A stretch of 64,000 bases of DNA from Bradyrhizobium sp. CCGB01 (GTDB taxonomy: Bacteria; Pseudomonadota; Alphaproteobacteria; Rhizobiales; Xanthobacteraceae): assembly GCF_024199795.1 (NCBI RefSeq), contig NZ_JANADK010000001.1:6138001-6202000 (forward strand), given 5' to 3'. The notes below the pieces were generated by a model. The model was given only the letters and a program-made list of their open reading frames with translations. It was not told the origin of the DNA and did not search any database. Both the position numbers and the translations under genes were made by a program. Shown piece after piece: positions 25,377 through 36,602 of the stretch (the stretch's first letter is position 1; every line of letters begins with the position of its first letter).

Positions 25377-26984
25377 TTACTCCGACTTGTCGACGTTCCA
25401 GAACAGCGGCGTTGCCGGGCCGTCGAGCACGCCGCTCAGCGATTTGCGCCAGCCGCTCGGCAGCAGGTACTGCCCGAGCGGAATGTAGATCACCTGCTCA
25501 TAGGCTTCCTTCTGGATCTCGGCGGCGATCTTCTTCTGCTCGTCGATCGAGGACGCGCGGACGAAGGTGTCCTTGAGCTGCTCGATCTTGGCGTTTTCCG
25601 CCCAGCCGAACCAGCCCTTCTTGCCCTGGCCGCCGATCGAGAGATTGGCGATCGGGTTGGAGACGTCGGCCGCGACCCAATTGGTGAAGAACATGTTCCA
25701 GCCGCCCTCCTTTGGCGGCTTCTGGCTGGCGCGGCGGCTCACCACCGTCTGCCAATCGGTCGCTTGCAGGTCGACCTTGAAGCCGGCCTCGCGCAGCAAC
25801 TGGGCCGCGACGATCGGCTGCGCCTTGAGCGTCGTGACGTCGCCGGGCGCCATGACCACCACGGGGGTGCCGTCATAGCCGGATTCGGCGAGCGCCTTCT
25901 TGGCTTCCGCCATGCCGTTGCCCTTGACCAGGGTCTCGGCGCCGACCTCGGTCGCGAGCGGCGTATCGCATACGAAGAACGCGCCACAGATCTTCTGATA
26001 TTTGGCGTTGCCGACGAGCGCGTCGAGAACGTCCTTCTGGTTCATCGCCAGAAACGCCGCACGGCGCACTTTCACGTTGTCGAACGGCGGATAGAGGAAG
26101 TTCATCCGGCCGAGCGTCTGGAAGCCGAACTTGTTCGAGACCTCGATCGTGATCTCCTTGTTCGCCTCCAGCAACGGCAGCATGTCGTACGGCAGGTTTT
26201 CCATGAAGTCGATGTCGCCCGACTGAAGCGCGTTCACGGCGGTCTGCGAGTCCGGCATGGTGATCCATTCGACGCGGTCGACCTTCGCCACCTTGCCGCC
26301 CGAGGTCCAGCTCGCCGGCTCCTTGCGCGGCACGTAATCGGTATTCTTGACGTAGACCGCCTTCACGCCCGGCTGGAATTCCGACTGCACGAACTTGAAG
26401 GGACCCGAGCCGATCTGCTCCGGGATCTGCTTGTCCGCCGGCGTCTCGGCGAGACGCTTCGGCATCATGAAGGCCACGCGCGAGGACGGCTTGCCGATCG
26501 ACTCGAGCACGAGGCCGTAGGGCTCCTTCAGCTTCAGCGTGATGGTCTTGGGGTCGGTCGCCTCGAGGCTGGCTGTGAAGGTCATCATCTGCTGGCCCAT
26601 GCCGTCGACGGCGGCCCAGCGCTTCAGCGAAGCGACGCAGTCTTCCGCCGTCACCGGCGCACCGTCGTGCCACTTCAGGCCGTCACGCAGCGTGAAGGTG
26701 TAAGTGAGCTTGTCGTCGGAGATCTTCCAGTCCGCCATCTGGGGCTGGATCTTGAAGTTCGAATCCGTCGCGATCAGCGTGTCGTAGATCATGTAGCCAT
26801 GGTCACGCGTGATGTAGGCGGTGGTGAAGATCGGATCGATGATGCGCAGATCCGAATGCATCACCGCGGTGATGGTCTTGCCGGCCGCAAATACCGGCGA
26901 GGCCATCGCCGTGGATAGCGCAACGACCGACAGCGCAAGTTTGGAGGCGAACGCGCGACGCCCCCGGCGCATCAAGCTCAACAT
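25377..26984 (-). CDS. ABC transporter substrate-binding protein (peptide type), copy 1
   Basis: 535 residues; signal peptide ending near ASPVFAAGK, followed by the same SBP_bac_5 fold and motifs as the copy downstream (HSDLRIIDPIFTTAY, GLKWHDGAPVTAEDCV). The two proteins look more than 75% identical by eye over most of their length, diverging mainly in the signal peptide and in scattered positions. ATG 26984 has AGGAG about 10 nt upstream. The first gene of the leftward unit; its promoter lies in the 266 bp shared with the divergent M20 gene. Confidence 0.9.
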   Translation of the reverse strand: MLSLMRRGRRAFASKLALSVVALSTAMASPVFAAGKTITAVMHSDLRIIDPIFTTAYITRDHGYMIYDTLIATDSNFKIQPQMADWKISDDKLTYTFTLRDGLKWHDGAPVTAEDCVASLKRWAAVDGMGQQMMTFTASLEATDPKTITLKLKEPYGLVLESIGKPSSRVAFMMPKRLAETPADKQIPEQIGSGPFKFVQSEFQPGVKAVYVKNTDYVPRKEPASWTSGGKVAKVDRVEWITMPDSQTAVNALQSGDIDFMENLPYDMLPLLEANKEITIEVSNKFGFQTLGRMNFLYPPFDNVKVRRAAFLAMNQKDVLDALVGNAKYQKICGAFFVCDTPLATEVGAETLVKGNGMAEAKKALAESGYDGTPVVVMAPGDVTTLKAQPIVAAQLLREAGFKVDLQATDWQTVVSRRASQKPPKEGGWNMFFTNWVAADVSNPIANLSIGGQGKKGWFGWAENAKIEQLKDTFVRASSIDEQKKIAAEIQKEAYEQVIYIPLGQYLLPSGWRKSLSGVLDGPATPLFWNVDKSE

Positions 26985-27250
26985 AAAAACTTCTCCTGAC
27001 GTGAAACTGTTCAAAGGCAGGTTATTGATTAAGCATCAGGTTCGTTCTTTAGGCGAACTAACCTCATGCAATGCCTTCATCTTTCGAGACTTGCAGACAG
27101 CGTTGAGCGCGTCAATCCGGTTTCGCTGCAGCCCCTCGCGGCGCACGCACGGGCTCCACAAAGCTCGGTTTGGCTCTACAACGCTCTCCACCAGTCCTGC
27201 CGTGCCGATGCAATGCGCGTTCCATCTTTCGCAGCTTGAGAGACATTCAG

Positions 27251-28381
27251 ATGAATCCAGCCAATCTTCCCTTCGATTCCGAGGCGATGCTCCAGGGCCT
27301 GCGCACCTGGGTGGAATGCGAGAGCCCGACCTGGGACGCAAATGCGGTCAACCGCATGCTCGATTTCGCAGCGCGGGATATGGCGATCATGGGTGCGACG
27401 ATCGAACGCATCGCCGGCCGGCAAGGCTTCGGCGGCGTGATCCGCGCGCGCTTCCCGCATCCGAAGCAGGGGGAGCCGGGCATCCTGATCGCCGGACACA
27501 TGGATACCGTCCACCCGGTCGGCACCATCGAGAAGCTGAAATGGCGGCGCGAGGGCAACAAGTGCTACGGCCCCGGCATCTACGACATGAAGGGTGGCAA
27601 CTACCTCTCGCTCGAAGCGATCCGGCAGCTGGCGCGCGCGTCCTTCACCACGCCCCTGCCGATCACCGTGCTGTTCACCCCGGACGAGGAAGTCGGCACC
27701 CCCTCGACGCGCGACATCATCGAAGCGGAAGCCGCGCGCAATAAATATGTGCTGGTGCCCGAGCCCGGCCGCGCGGACAACGGCGTCACCACCGGACGTT
27801 ACGCCATCGCACGCTTCAATCTGGAGGCGACGGGACGGCCGAGCCATGCCGGCGCGACATTGTCGGCGGGACGCTCGGCGATCCGCGAGATGGCGCGGCA
27901 GATCCTCGCCATCGACGCGATGACGACGGAGGATTGCACCTTCTCGGTCGGCGTCGTGCATGGCGGACAATGGGTCAATTGCGTTGCAACGACCGCGACC
28001 GGCGAGGCGCTGTCCATGGCCAAGCGCCAGGCCGATCTCGACCGCGGCGTCGAGCGGATGCTGGCGCTGTCGGGCACAACCAATGATGTCGCCTTCAAGG
28101 TGACGCGTGGCGTCACGCGTCCGGTCTGGGAGCCGGATGCCGGCACCATGGCGCTGTACGAAAAGGCGCGCAGCATCGCAAAATCGCTCGGCGCCGAGCT
28201 GCCGCATGCGAGTTCCGGCGGCGGCTCCGACGGCAACTTTACCGGCGCAATGGGAATCCCGACTCTCGACGGCCTGGGCGTGCGTGGAGCCAATGGCCAC
28301 ACGCTTGAAGAGTATATCGAGGTCGAAAGCCTGGTGGAACGCGGCCGCCTGATGGCGGGGCTGCTGGCGACGCTGGAGTGA
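27251..28381 (+). CDS. M20-family metallopeptidase (carboxypeptidase G2-like)
   Basis: 376 residues. H83 and D85 in AGHMDTVHPVG are the first metal ligands, DMKGG carries the bridging Asp, and PDEEVGTPST provides the catalytic Glu and its neighbour. SSGGGSDGN carries the late metal/substrate Ser-Gly turn of the CPG2/ArgE subgroup. It cleaves C-terminal acidic residues or N-acyl groups. It is divergent from the SBP genes and precedes the permease genes, so it probably processes imported peptides or acyl amino acids. Confidence 0.85.
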   Translation: MNPANLPFDSEAMLQGLRTWVECESPTWDANAVNRMLDFAARDMAIMGATIERIAGRQGFGGVIRARFPHPKQGEPGILIAGHMDTVHPVGTIEKLKWRREGNKCYGPGIYDMKGGNYLSLEAIRQLARASFTTPLPITVLFTPDEEVGTPSTRDIIEAEAARNKYVLVPEPGRADNGVTTGRYAIARFNLEATGRPSHAGATLSAGRSAIREMARQILAIDAMTTEDCTFSVGVVHGGQWVNCVATTATGEALSMAKRQADLDRGVERMLALSGTTNDVAFKVTRGVTRPVWEPDAGTMALYEKARSIAKSLGAELPHASSGGGSDGNFTGAMGIPTLDGLGVRGANGHTLEEYIEVESLVERGRLMAGLLATLE

Positions 28382-28521
28382 GGCGAGCCACGTCACCAAA
28401 ACCAAGGGGGCCGCACTGCAAAATCTGTGGCCCGGATGGCATGGGAATTGCTGAAATGTTAGGCTGATGGCAACCTGTTGAAGGTGTTGCCACGATTTGA
28501 CTCTAAACTGACGGATCCAAC

Positions 28522-29463
28522 TTGCTCGGATATCTCGTTCGCCGAATTTTCGCCGCCGTGCCCGTAATGGGCGTCGTCGCGCTGTTCGTGTTCCTGCTGC
28601 TGCGGCTGACGCCCGGCGATCCCGCCGCGATTCTCGCCGGCGACAACGCCACGCCCGAACGGCTGGAACGCATCCGCGCCTCGCTCGGCCTCAACGAGCC
28701 CCTGATCGTGCAGTTCGTCACCTGGGTGAACAAGCTGCTGCACGGCGATCTCGGCACCTCGCTGATCTCCAACCTGCCGGTGATGAAGATGATCGGCCAG
28801 CGGGTCGAGCCGTCGATCTCGATCGCGCTGTCGACCATCGTCCTGGCCGTCGTCGTCGCCGTCCCCCTCGGCGTGATCGCGGCGTGGAAGCACGGCACGT
28901 GGATCGACCGCTTCGTGATGGGCCTTTCCGTGCTCGGCTTCTCGGTGCCGGTGTTCGTGGTCGGCTATGTCCTGATCGAGATCTTCGCGATCGACCTGCG
29001 CTGGGTGCCGGTGCAGGGCTTCCGTAGCATTTCGAACGGTTTTGGCCCGTTCTTCGAACGCATCATCCTGCCGACCTGCGCACTCTCCTTCATCTACATC
29101 GCGCTGATCGCGCGCATGACGCGCGCGGCGATGCTCGACGTGCTCGGCGAGGATTACGTCCGCACCGCGCGCGCAAAAGGCATCAATGAGGTCGCGGTGA
29201 TGATGCGCCATGCGCTGCGCAACGCCGCGGTGCCCGTCATCACCGTGATCGGCACCGGCTTTGCGCTGCTGATCTCCGGCGTCGTCGTCACCGAGAGCGT
29301 GTTCAACATCCCGGGCATCGGCCGCCTCACCGTGGACGCCGTGCTGGCGCGCGACTATCCGGTGATCCAGGCGATGATCCTGCTGACGTCGCTGATCTAT
29401 GTCGTCGTCAATCTCCTGATCGACGTCGCTTATACGCTGCTCGATCCCCGGATCCGGTACTAG
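28522..29463 (+). CDS. Peptide ABC transporter permease, DppB-like
   Basis: 313 residues with six transmembrane segments; the N-terminus LGYLVRRIFAAVPVMGVVALFVF and the TPGDPA motif are the DppB/OppB hallmark. A TTG start at 28522 is chosen because family members begin at this point; no ATG lies nearby. The EAA loop (RTARAKGINEVAVMMRHALRNAAVPV) is near residues 212-240. It is first of the dppBC-DF genes. Confidence 0.9.
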   Translation: MLGYLVRRIFAAVPVMGVVALFVFLLLRLTPGDPAAILAGDNATPERLERIRASLGLNEPLIVQFVTWVNKLLHGDLGTSLISNLPVMKMIGQRVEPSISIALSTIVLAVVVAVPLGVIAAWKHGTWIDRFVMGLSVLGFSVPVFVVGYVLIEIFAIDLRWVPVQGFRSISNGFGPFFERIILPTCALSFIYIALIARMTRAAMLDVLGEDYVRTARAKGINEVAVMMRHALRNAAVPVITVIGTGFALLISGVVVTESVFNIPGIGRLTVDAVLARDYPVIQAMILLTSLIYVVVNLLIDVAYTLLDPRIRY

Positions 29464-29484
29464 GGCTAAGGATTAAGAACACCC

Positions 29485-30371
29485 ATGTCGGTCGATACCC
29501 TTCCCCAGTCCTCCATTCCGATTACGTCGCCACTGCGGCCGCGCTTCGGATTCCTGACCTCGACGCCGATCATCGCGGCGGCCACGGTCCTGCTCACCTT
29601 GATCGTGCTGGTCTCGATCCTGGCGCCGCTGATCGCGCCGCACGACCCCGTCCAGCTTGCGCCCTCGCAGCGGCTGAAGCCGGCCTCGGCGCAGTTCCTG
29701 CTCGGCACCGACGCCTATGGCCGTGACCTGTTGTCGCGCGTCATCTATGGCGGCCGCATCTCGCTCCTGATCGGCATCGGCTCGGCGATCCTGTCGATCG
29801 TCATCGGCCTTGCGATCGGCCTCGTCTCCGGCTTCTTCAAGCTGGTCGATGCGGTCCTGATGCGCGTCATGGACGGCCTGATGGCGATGCCGAGCATCCT
29901 GCTCGCGATTGCCGTGGTCTCGCTGTCCGGCGCCAGCATCTGGACCGTGCTGGTCGCGATCACCATCCCGGAAATTCCGCGCGTGGCGCGCCTGGTGCGT
30001 TCGGTGGTGCTATCCGCGCGCGAAGAGCCTTACGTCGAGGCGGCGATCTCGGTCGGCTCGTCGCTGCCGAAGATCATGTGGCGGCATTTGATGCCGAACA
30101 CGATCGCGCCGCTGATCGTCCAGGGCACCTATGTCTGCGCGTCTGCGATCCTCACCGAGGCCATCCTGTCCTTCCTCGGCGCCGGCATCTCGCCGGAGAC
30201 GCCGACCTGGGGCAACATCATGGCCGAGGGCCGCCAGTATTTTCAGCTCAAGCCGATGCTGATCTTCTGGCCGGGCCTGCTGCTCTCGATCGCCATCCTC
30301 AGCATCAACCTGATCGGCGACGCTGCCCGCGACGCCCTCGATCCCCGCATGAAGCAGCGGGAAGGCAAATA

Positions 30372-30372
<1 letters not shown>
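29485..30372 (+). CDS. Peptide ABC transporter permease, DppC-like
   Basis: 295 residues, six transmembrane segments. GTDAYGRDLLSRVIYGGRISL is the DppC signature after the first helix, and the EAA-type loop (EPYVEAAISVGSSLPKIMWRH) is near 173-195. It starts 21 nt after dppB with AAGGA upstream, and its TAA overlaps the ATG of the ATPase gene by one base, so the unit is translationally linked. Confidence 0.9.
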
Positions 30373-32036
<1,664 letters not shown>

Positions 32037-32051
32037 CGACATCCTCCGCTG

Positions 32052-32177
32052 TCGTCCCCGCGAACGCGGGGACCCATACCGCGGAATCTATCGATAGCGC
32101 GTGGTACGAGTCCCGAGCGACCAATCTTCGCCAAACTCCTCCCCGGGGTTATGGGTCCCCGCGTTCGCGGGGACGAC
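32052..32177. repeat. Inverted pair of REP-like palindromes
   Basis: GTCGTCCCCGCGAACGCGGGG with ACCCATA (32052-32079) is repeated as its inverted complement, TATGGGT then CCCCGCGTTCGCGGGGACGAC (32150-32177). Each copy contains a 16-bp CCCCGCG..CGCGGGG palindrome. The pair fills most of the gap between the ATPase gene and the M81 gene. Repeats of this type are common between genes in Bradyrhizobium; they may be REP elements. Confidence 0.8.
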
Positions 32178-32335
32178 ACCGAGAGCGTGGTTGGCGGAGC
32201 GCTCACTACACCCACCGCATCCGCAGCATTCCCAAAACAGCTTGAGCCTATGCACGGCGCGATTGCTTCCCGGCTTGCTCTCGCCGCAAGCACAGGGCTA
32301 ACGTCGCGCACTTTCAATCGCCTGGACTTGAGTTG

Positions 32336-33841
32336 ATGACACGTATCGCCGTCGGCGGCTTCCTGCACGAGACCAACACCTTCGCTCCCACGAAGGCGAC
32401 ATTTGCGGACTTCCAGCATGGCGGCGGCTGGCCGGCGATGACTGAAGGTGCCGACGTGCTGAAGGTGATGCGCCGCATCAATGTCGGCCTCGCCGGCTTC
32501 GTCGACAGCGCCGAAGCCAACGGCTGGGAACTCATTCCGACCATCGCCTGCGGTGCGAGCCCGTCGGCGCACGTGACCAAAGATGCCTTCGAGCGCATCG
32601 TGAAGGTCATGGTCGACGGCATCGCAGCCGCCGGCCCGCTCGATGCGGTCTATCTCGATCTGCATGGTGCGATGGTGACCGAGCATCTCGACGATGGCGA
32701 AGGCGAGATTTTGGCGCGCGTGCGCCGCGTCATCGGCAAGGACGTTCCACTGGTTGCGAGCCTCGACCTGCACGCCAACGTCACGCCGGAGATGATGGAA
32801 CAGGCGGACGCGCTGATCGCCTACCGCACCTACCCCCACGTCGACATGGCCGAGACCGGCCGCGCCTCCGCAAGGCACCTCGCTTTGCTTCTGAAGACCA
32901 GGCAGCGTTTCGCGAAGTCGTTCCGCCAATTGCCGTTCCTGATCGCAATCAGCTGGCAATGCACCAACGACTATCCCACCAAGGGCATCTACGAGAAGCT
33001 CGCCGCGCTGGAGAGCGACGCGGTTCCGACGCTGTCCTTTGCGCCCGGTTTCCCCGCCGCCGATTTCCGCGATTGCGGGCCGAGCGTGTTCGCCTATGGC
33101 AAGACGCAAGCCGATGCCGACCGCGCGGCCGATGCGATCGTCAAGCTGATCGAAAGCCATGAAGACGATTTCGACGGCAAGATCTGGACGCCCGACGACG
33201 GCGTGCGCCATGCGATGGAACTTTCGAAGAGCGCGAGCAAGCCGATCATCATCGCCGACACCCAGGACAATCCCGGCGCCGGCGGCGATTCCGACACCAC
33301 CGGCATGCTGCGCGCGCTGGTGCGCAACAAGGCGAGCGCCGCGACCGGCGCGATCTACGATCCGGTGTCGGCTAAGGCCGCGCATGCGGCCGGCGTCGGT
33401 GCCACCGTGACGCTGTCGCTCGGCGGCAAGTCCGGCATTCCCGGCGACGAGCCCTATCGCGAGACGTTCGTCGTCGAAAAGCTCTCCGACGGCCGCTTCA
33501 TCGCGCCGGGCCCCTATTATGGCGGCCGCGAGATGGAGATGGGCCCCTCCGCCTGCCTGCGCATCGGCGACGTCCGCGTGGTCGTGAGCTCGCACAAGGC
33601 CCAGCTCGCCGATCAAGCGATGTATCGCTATGTCGGCATCGAGCCGACCGCGCAGAAGATCCTGGTCAACAAGAGCTCGGTGCACTTCCGCGCCGATTTC
33701 GAGCCGATCGCGGAAAAGCTGATGATCTGCGCCGCGCCGGGCGCGATGCCGGCCGACACCGCCACCCTGCCCTGGACGCGCCTGCGGCCGGGCATCCGCA
33801 TCAAGCCGAACGGCCCCGTTTTCAATCCCCCTTCACGCTAA
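32336..33841 (+). CDS. M81 metallopeptidase, MlrC-like
   Basis: 501 residues with the MlrC order: N-terminal GGFLHETNTFAPT, then DLHGAMVTEHLDDGEGE, SLDLHANVTPEM, and the C-terminal MlrC part DTQDNPGAGGDSDTTGML. His and Asp in these motifs bind the metal. MlrC is the last peptidase of microcystin breakdown and its relatives are often next to peptide importers. It probably cleaves imported peptides or related amides. ATG at 32336 is used. It begins behind the repeat pair and is followed 14 nt later by an M20 gene. Confidence 0.85.
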   Translation: MTRIAVGGFLHETNTFAPTKATFADFQHGGGWPAMTEGADVLKVMRRINVGLAGFVDSAEANGWELIPTIACGASPSAHVTKDAFERIVKVMVDGIAAAGPLDAVYLDLHGAMVTEHLDDGEGEILARVRRVIGKDVPLVASLDLHANVTPEMMEQADALIAYRTYPHVDMAETGRASARHLALLLKTRQRFAKSFRQLPFLIAISWQCTNDYPTKGIYEKLAALESDAVPTLSFAPGFPAADFRDCGPSVFAYGKTQADADRAADAIVKLIESHEDDFDGKIWTPDDGVRHAMELSKSASKPIIIADTQDNPGAGGDSDTTGMLRALVRNKASAATGAIYDPVSAKAAHAAGVGATVTLSLGGKSGIPGDEPYRETFVVEKLSDGRFIAPGPYYGGREMEMGPSACLRIGDVRVVVSSHKAQLADQAMYRYVGIEPTAQKILVNKSSVHFRADFEPIAEKLMICAAPGAMPADTATLPWTRLRPGIRIKPNGPVFNPPSR

Positions 33842-33855
33842 CCGGACAGGAACAC

Positions 33856-35019
33856 ATGCCCACGATCGAGCGCATCGACGGCTACGCCGACGAACTCACC
33901 GCCATCCGCCGCGACCTCCACGCCCATCCCGAGATCGGTTTCGAGGAAGTGCGCACCTCCGGCATCGTCGCCGACAAGCTGAAGAGCTGGGGCATCGAGG
34001 TGCATCGCGGTCTCGGCGGCACCGGCGTGATCGGCGTCATCAAGGGCAAGGGTACGAGCGGCAAGCGCATCGGGCTGCGCGCCGACATGGACGCGCTGCC
34101 GATGGAAGAGAACACCAATCTCAAATGGAGCTCGAAAATCCCCGGCCGCTTCCACGGCTGCGGCCATGACGGCCACACCACCATGCTGCTCGGCACCGCG
34201 CGCTACCTCGCCGAGACCAAGAACTTCGACGGCACCGTGCATCTGATCTTCCAGCCGGCCGAGGAAGGCCTCGGCGGCGCCCGGGCGATGATCAAGGACG
34301 GGCTGTTCGAGAAATTTCCCTGCGACGAGCTCTACGGCCTGCACAACGCGCCCGACCTCAACCACGGCGAGATCGCGATCCTGCCCGGCCCTGCGATGGC
34401 CAGCGCCGACTTCTTCGACCTCCGCATCACCGGCTACGGCGCGCACGGCGCGATGCCCGAGCGTTCCAAGGACGCGGTGATCATCGCGACAACGCTGGCG
34501 CAGGCGATCCAGACCATCGTCAGCCGCAACGTCGAGCCGCTCCAGGCCGCCGTCATCTCGATCACCCAGATCCATGCCGGCTCCGCCTACAACGTCATCC
34601 CCGGCGACGCGCATCTCTGCGGCACCATCCGCACCTTCTCGAAGGAAGTCCGCACCCTGATCAGCGAACGCATCCGCACGATCTGCGCCGGCATCGCGAG
34701 CGCCTATCAGTGCGTGATCGACGTCGACATCCGCGACACCTTCAACGTGCTGGTCAACCAGGTCGAGCAGTCCAAGGTGGTCGAGGACGTCGCGCGCACC
34801 ATCGTCGATCCCGCCAAGGTGATCACCCGCGCCCAGCCGAAGATGGGCAGCGAGGACTTCGCCGACATGCTGGAGACCATTCCCGGCGCCTATTTCTGGG
34901 TCGGCCATGACGGCTCCGTGCCCGTGCACAATCCCGGCTTCGTGCTCGACGACAAGATCCTGCCGATCGGCGCCAGCATGTTCGCCCGGATCATCGAAAC
35001 GCGCATGCCGGTGGGCTAG
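33856..35019 (+). CDS. M20 aminoacylase/hippurate hydrolase-like amidohydrolase
   Basis: 387 residues of the peptidase M20D type. Metal and catalytic motifs: RRDLHAHPEIGFEE (N-term), GCGHDGHTTMLLGTA (Cys/His ligands), FQPAEEGLGGA (catalytic Glu pair) and MGSEDFADM near the C-terminus. It removes an acyl or carbamoyl group from amino acids, as hippurate hydrolase or N-acetyl-amino-acid deacetylase. Starts 14 nt after the M81 gene and ends 2 nt before the amidase, so the three form one unit. Confidence 0.88.
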   Translation: MPTIERIDGYADELTAIRRDLHAHPEIGFEEVRTSGIVADKLKSWGIEVHRGLGGTGVIGVIKGKGTSGKRIGLRADMDALPMEENTNLKWSSKIPGRFHGCGHDGHTTMLLGTARYLAETKNFDGTVHLIFQPAEEGLGGARAMIKDGLFEKFPCDELYGLHNAPDLNHGEIAILPGPAMASADFFDLRITGYGAHGAMPERSKDAVIIATTLAQAIQTIVSRNVEPLQAAVISITQIHAGSAYNVIPGDAHLCGTIRTFSKEVRTLISERIRTICAGIASAYQCVIDVDIRDTFNVLVNQVEQSKVVEDVARTIVDPAKVITRAQPKMGSEDFADMLETIPGAYFWVGHDGSVPVHNPGFVLDDKILPIGASMFARIIETRMPVG

Positions 35020-35021
35020 CA

Positions 35022-36443
35022 ATGCAGAAAAAGAGCGTCGAAGAGGCGGTCACCTCGCTGCACGATCTCTCCGCGGTCGATCTGATCGCGGGCTATCGGG
35101 CCAAGCAATTCTCGCCGAGCGAGGTGCTGGAGGACGTGCTTGCGCATGTCGCTGCGTGGGAACCGCATCTGAAGGCGCTCTATGCGTACGATCCCGACAG
35201 CGCGCGCGAGGCCGCCAAGGCCTCGACCGCGCGCTGGACCGGGGGCGAACCGTCAGGCGCGCTCGACGGCGTGCCTGTCACGGTGAAGGACAACATCGCG
35301 ACCAAGGGCGTGCCGGTGCCGCTGGGCGCCGCCAGCGTCAAGCTCGTTCCGGCCGAGAAGGACGCCCCGCCCGCTGCGCGGCTGCGCGAGGCCGGCGCCG
35401 TCATCTTCGCCAAAACCACCATGCCCGATTACGGCATGCTGTCCTCGGGGCTCTCCAGCTTTCACGCGCTGGCGCGCAACCCCTGGGACCTCTCCAAGAA
35501 TCCCGGCGGCTCCAGCGCGGGTGCCGGTGCTGCTGCGGCGGCCGGCTACGGTCCGCTGCATCTCGGCACCGATATCGGCGGCTCGGTGCGCCTGCCCGCG
35601 GGCTGGTGCGGCCTCGTCGGGCTGAAGCCGAGCTTCGGCCGCGTGCCGATCGATCCCGTCTATGTCGGCCGCGTCGCGGGTCCCATGACCCGCACCGTCG
35701 ACGATTGCGCGCTGATGATGAGCGTGATCGCAAAGCCCGACCGCCGCGACGGCATGAGCCTGCCCGCCGAGCCGCTCAACTGGAAGGGGCTGGAGAAGTC
35801 GCCGCGCAAACTGCGCATCGGCCTGATGCTCGATCCCGGCACCGGCCTGGCGCTGGAGAAACCGGTGCGCGAGGTCGCGGTGAAGGCGGCCAAAGCCTTC
35901 GAATCCGCCGGCGCCGTCGTCACCGAGGTCGACGGCATCCTGACGCGCGAGATGCTCGACGGCCTCGACAATTTCTGGCGCGCGCGGATGTGGGACGATC
36001 TGTCGAAGCTGACGCCGGCGGAACAGGCAAAGGTGCTGCCCTACATTTTCGCATGGGGCGAGTCCGGTGCGAAACTCTCCGGCCTCGACGTCATCCGCGG
36101 TTTCAACCAGACCATGGCGATCCGCGCGGCCGCTTCAAAGCTGTTCTGCGAGCTCGACTATGTGATTTCGCCGACCGCTCCGAACGTGAACTACCCCGCG
36201 GACTGGGCCTCGCCGACCAACGATCCCATGAAGCCGTTCGAGCACATCGCCTATACCGTGCCATGGAATATGTCGGAGAACCCCGCCGTCTCCCTCAATG
36301 GCGGCTTCGATGCCAAAGGTTTTCCGATCGGCGTGCAGATCGTCGGCCGCCGCTTCGACGATACCGGCGTGCTCGGCATGGCCAAGGCGTTCGAGGGCCT
36401 GCGCGCCCTGCAGCGGCCCTGGCCGAGCCCGCCGGCACACTGA
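35022..36443 (+). CDS. Amidase (amidase-signature family)
   Basis: 473 residues. The catalytic triad of the amidase-signature family is present: Lys in VPVTVKDNIATKG, cis-Ser in GGSSAGAGAAAAAG and the nucleophile Ser in GTDIGGSVRLPAGWCG. The order and length match aliphatic/aryl amidases and GatA relatives. It hydrolyses amides to acid plus ammonia in the cytoplasm. It begins 2 nt after the M20 gene and probably acts on the same family of imported compounds. Confidence 0.9.
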   Translation: MQKKSVEEAVTSLHDLSAVDLIAGYRAKQFSPSEVLEDVLAHVAAWEPHLKALYAYDPDSAREAAKASTARWTGGEPSGALDGVPVTVKDNIATKGVPVPLGAASVKLVPAEKDAPPAARLREAGAVIFAKTTMPDYGMLSSGLSSFHALARNPWDLSKNPGGSSAGAGAAAAAGYGPLHLGTDIGGSVRLPAGWCGLVGLKPSFGRVPIDPVYVGRVAGPMTRTVDDCALMMSVIAKPDRRDGMSLPAEPLNWKGLEKSPRKLRIGLMLDPGTGLALEKPVREVAVKAAKAFESAGAVVTEVDGILTREMLDGLDNFWRARMWDDLSKLTPAEQAKVLPYIFAWGESGAKLSGLDVIRGFNQTMAIRAAASKLFCELDYVISPTAPNVNYPADWASPTNDPMKPFEHIAYTVPWNMSENPAVSLNGGFDAKGFPIGVQIVGRRFDDTGVLGMAKAFEGLRALQRPWPSPPAH

Positions 36444-36466
36444 CCGCTTCAATTCCATCAGACTGC

Positions 36467-36496
36467 GACATGGCCGGGCTTGCCCCGGCCATTGTC
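36467..36496. repeat. Palindrome after the amidase gene
   Basis: GACATGGCCGGGC (36467-36479) and GCCCCGGCCATTGTC (36482-36496) form an imperfect hairpin 24 nt downstream of the amidase stop. It may terminate the peptidase-amidase transcript, but it lacks a T-run on the plus strand, and its composition resembles REP-type repeats. Confidence 0.4.
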
Positions 36497-36602
36497 GTTT
36501 GGATACTCAGGAGAGACGACATGCCCAGTCCGCGCAAGACGGACGGCGGCGTGCATGCATGACGTCTTCAACGAGACTGCGTTCAAGAAGGAAGGAAACC
36601 CC

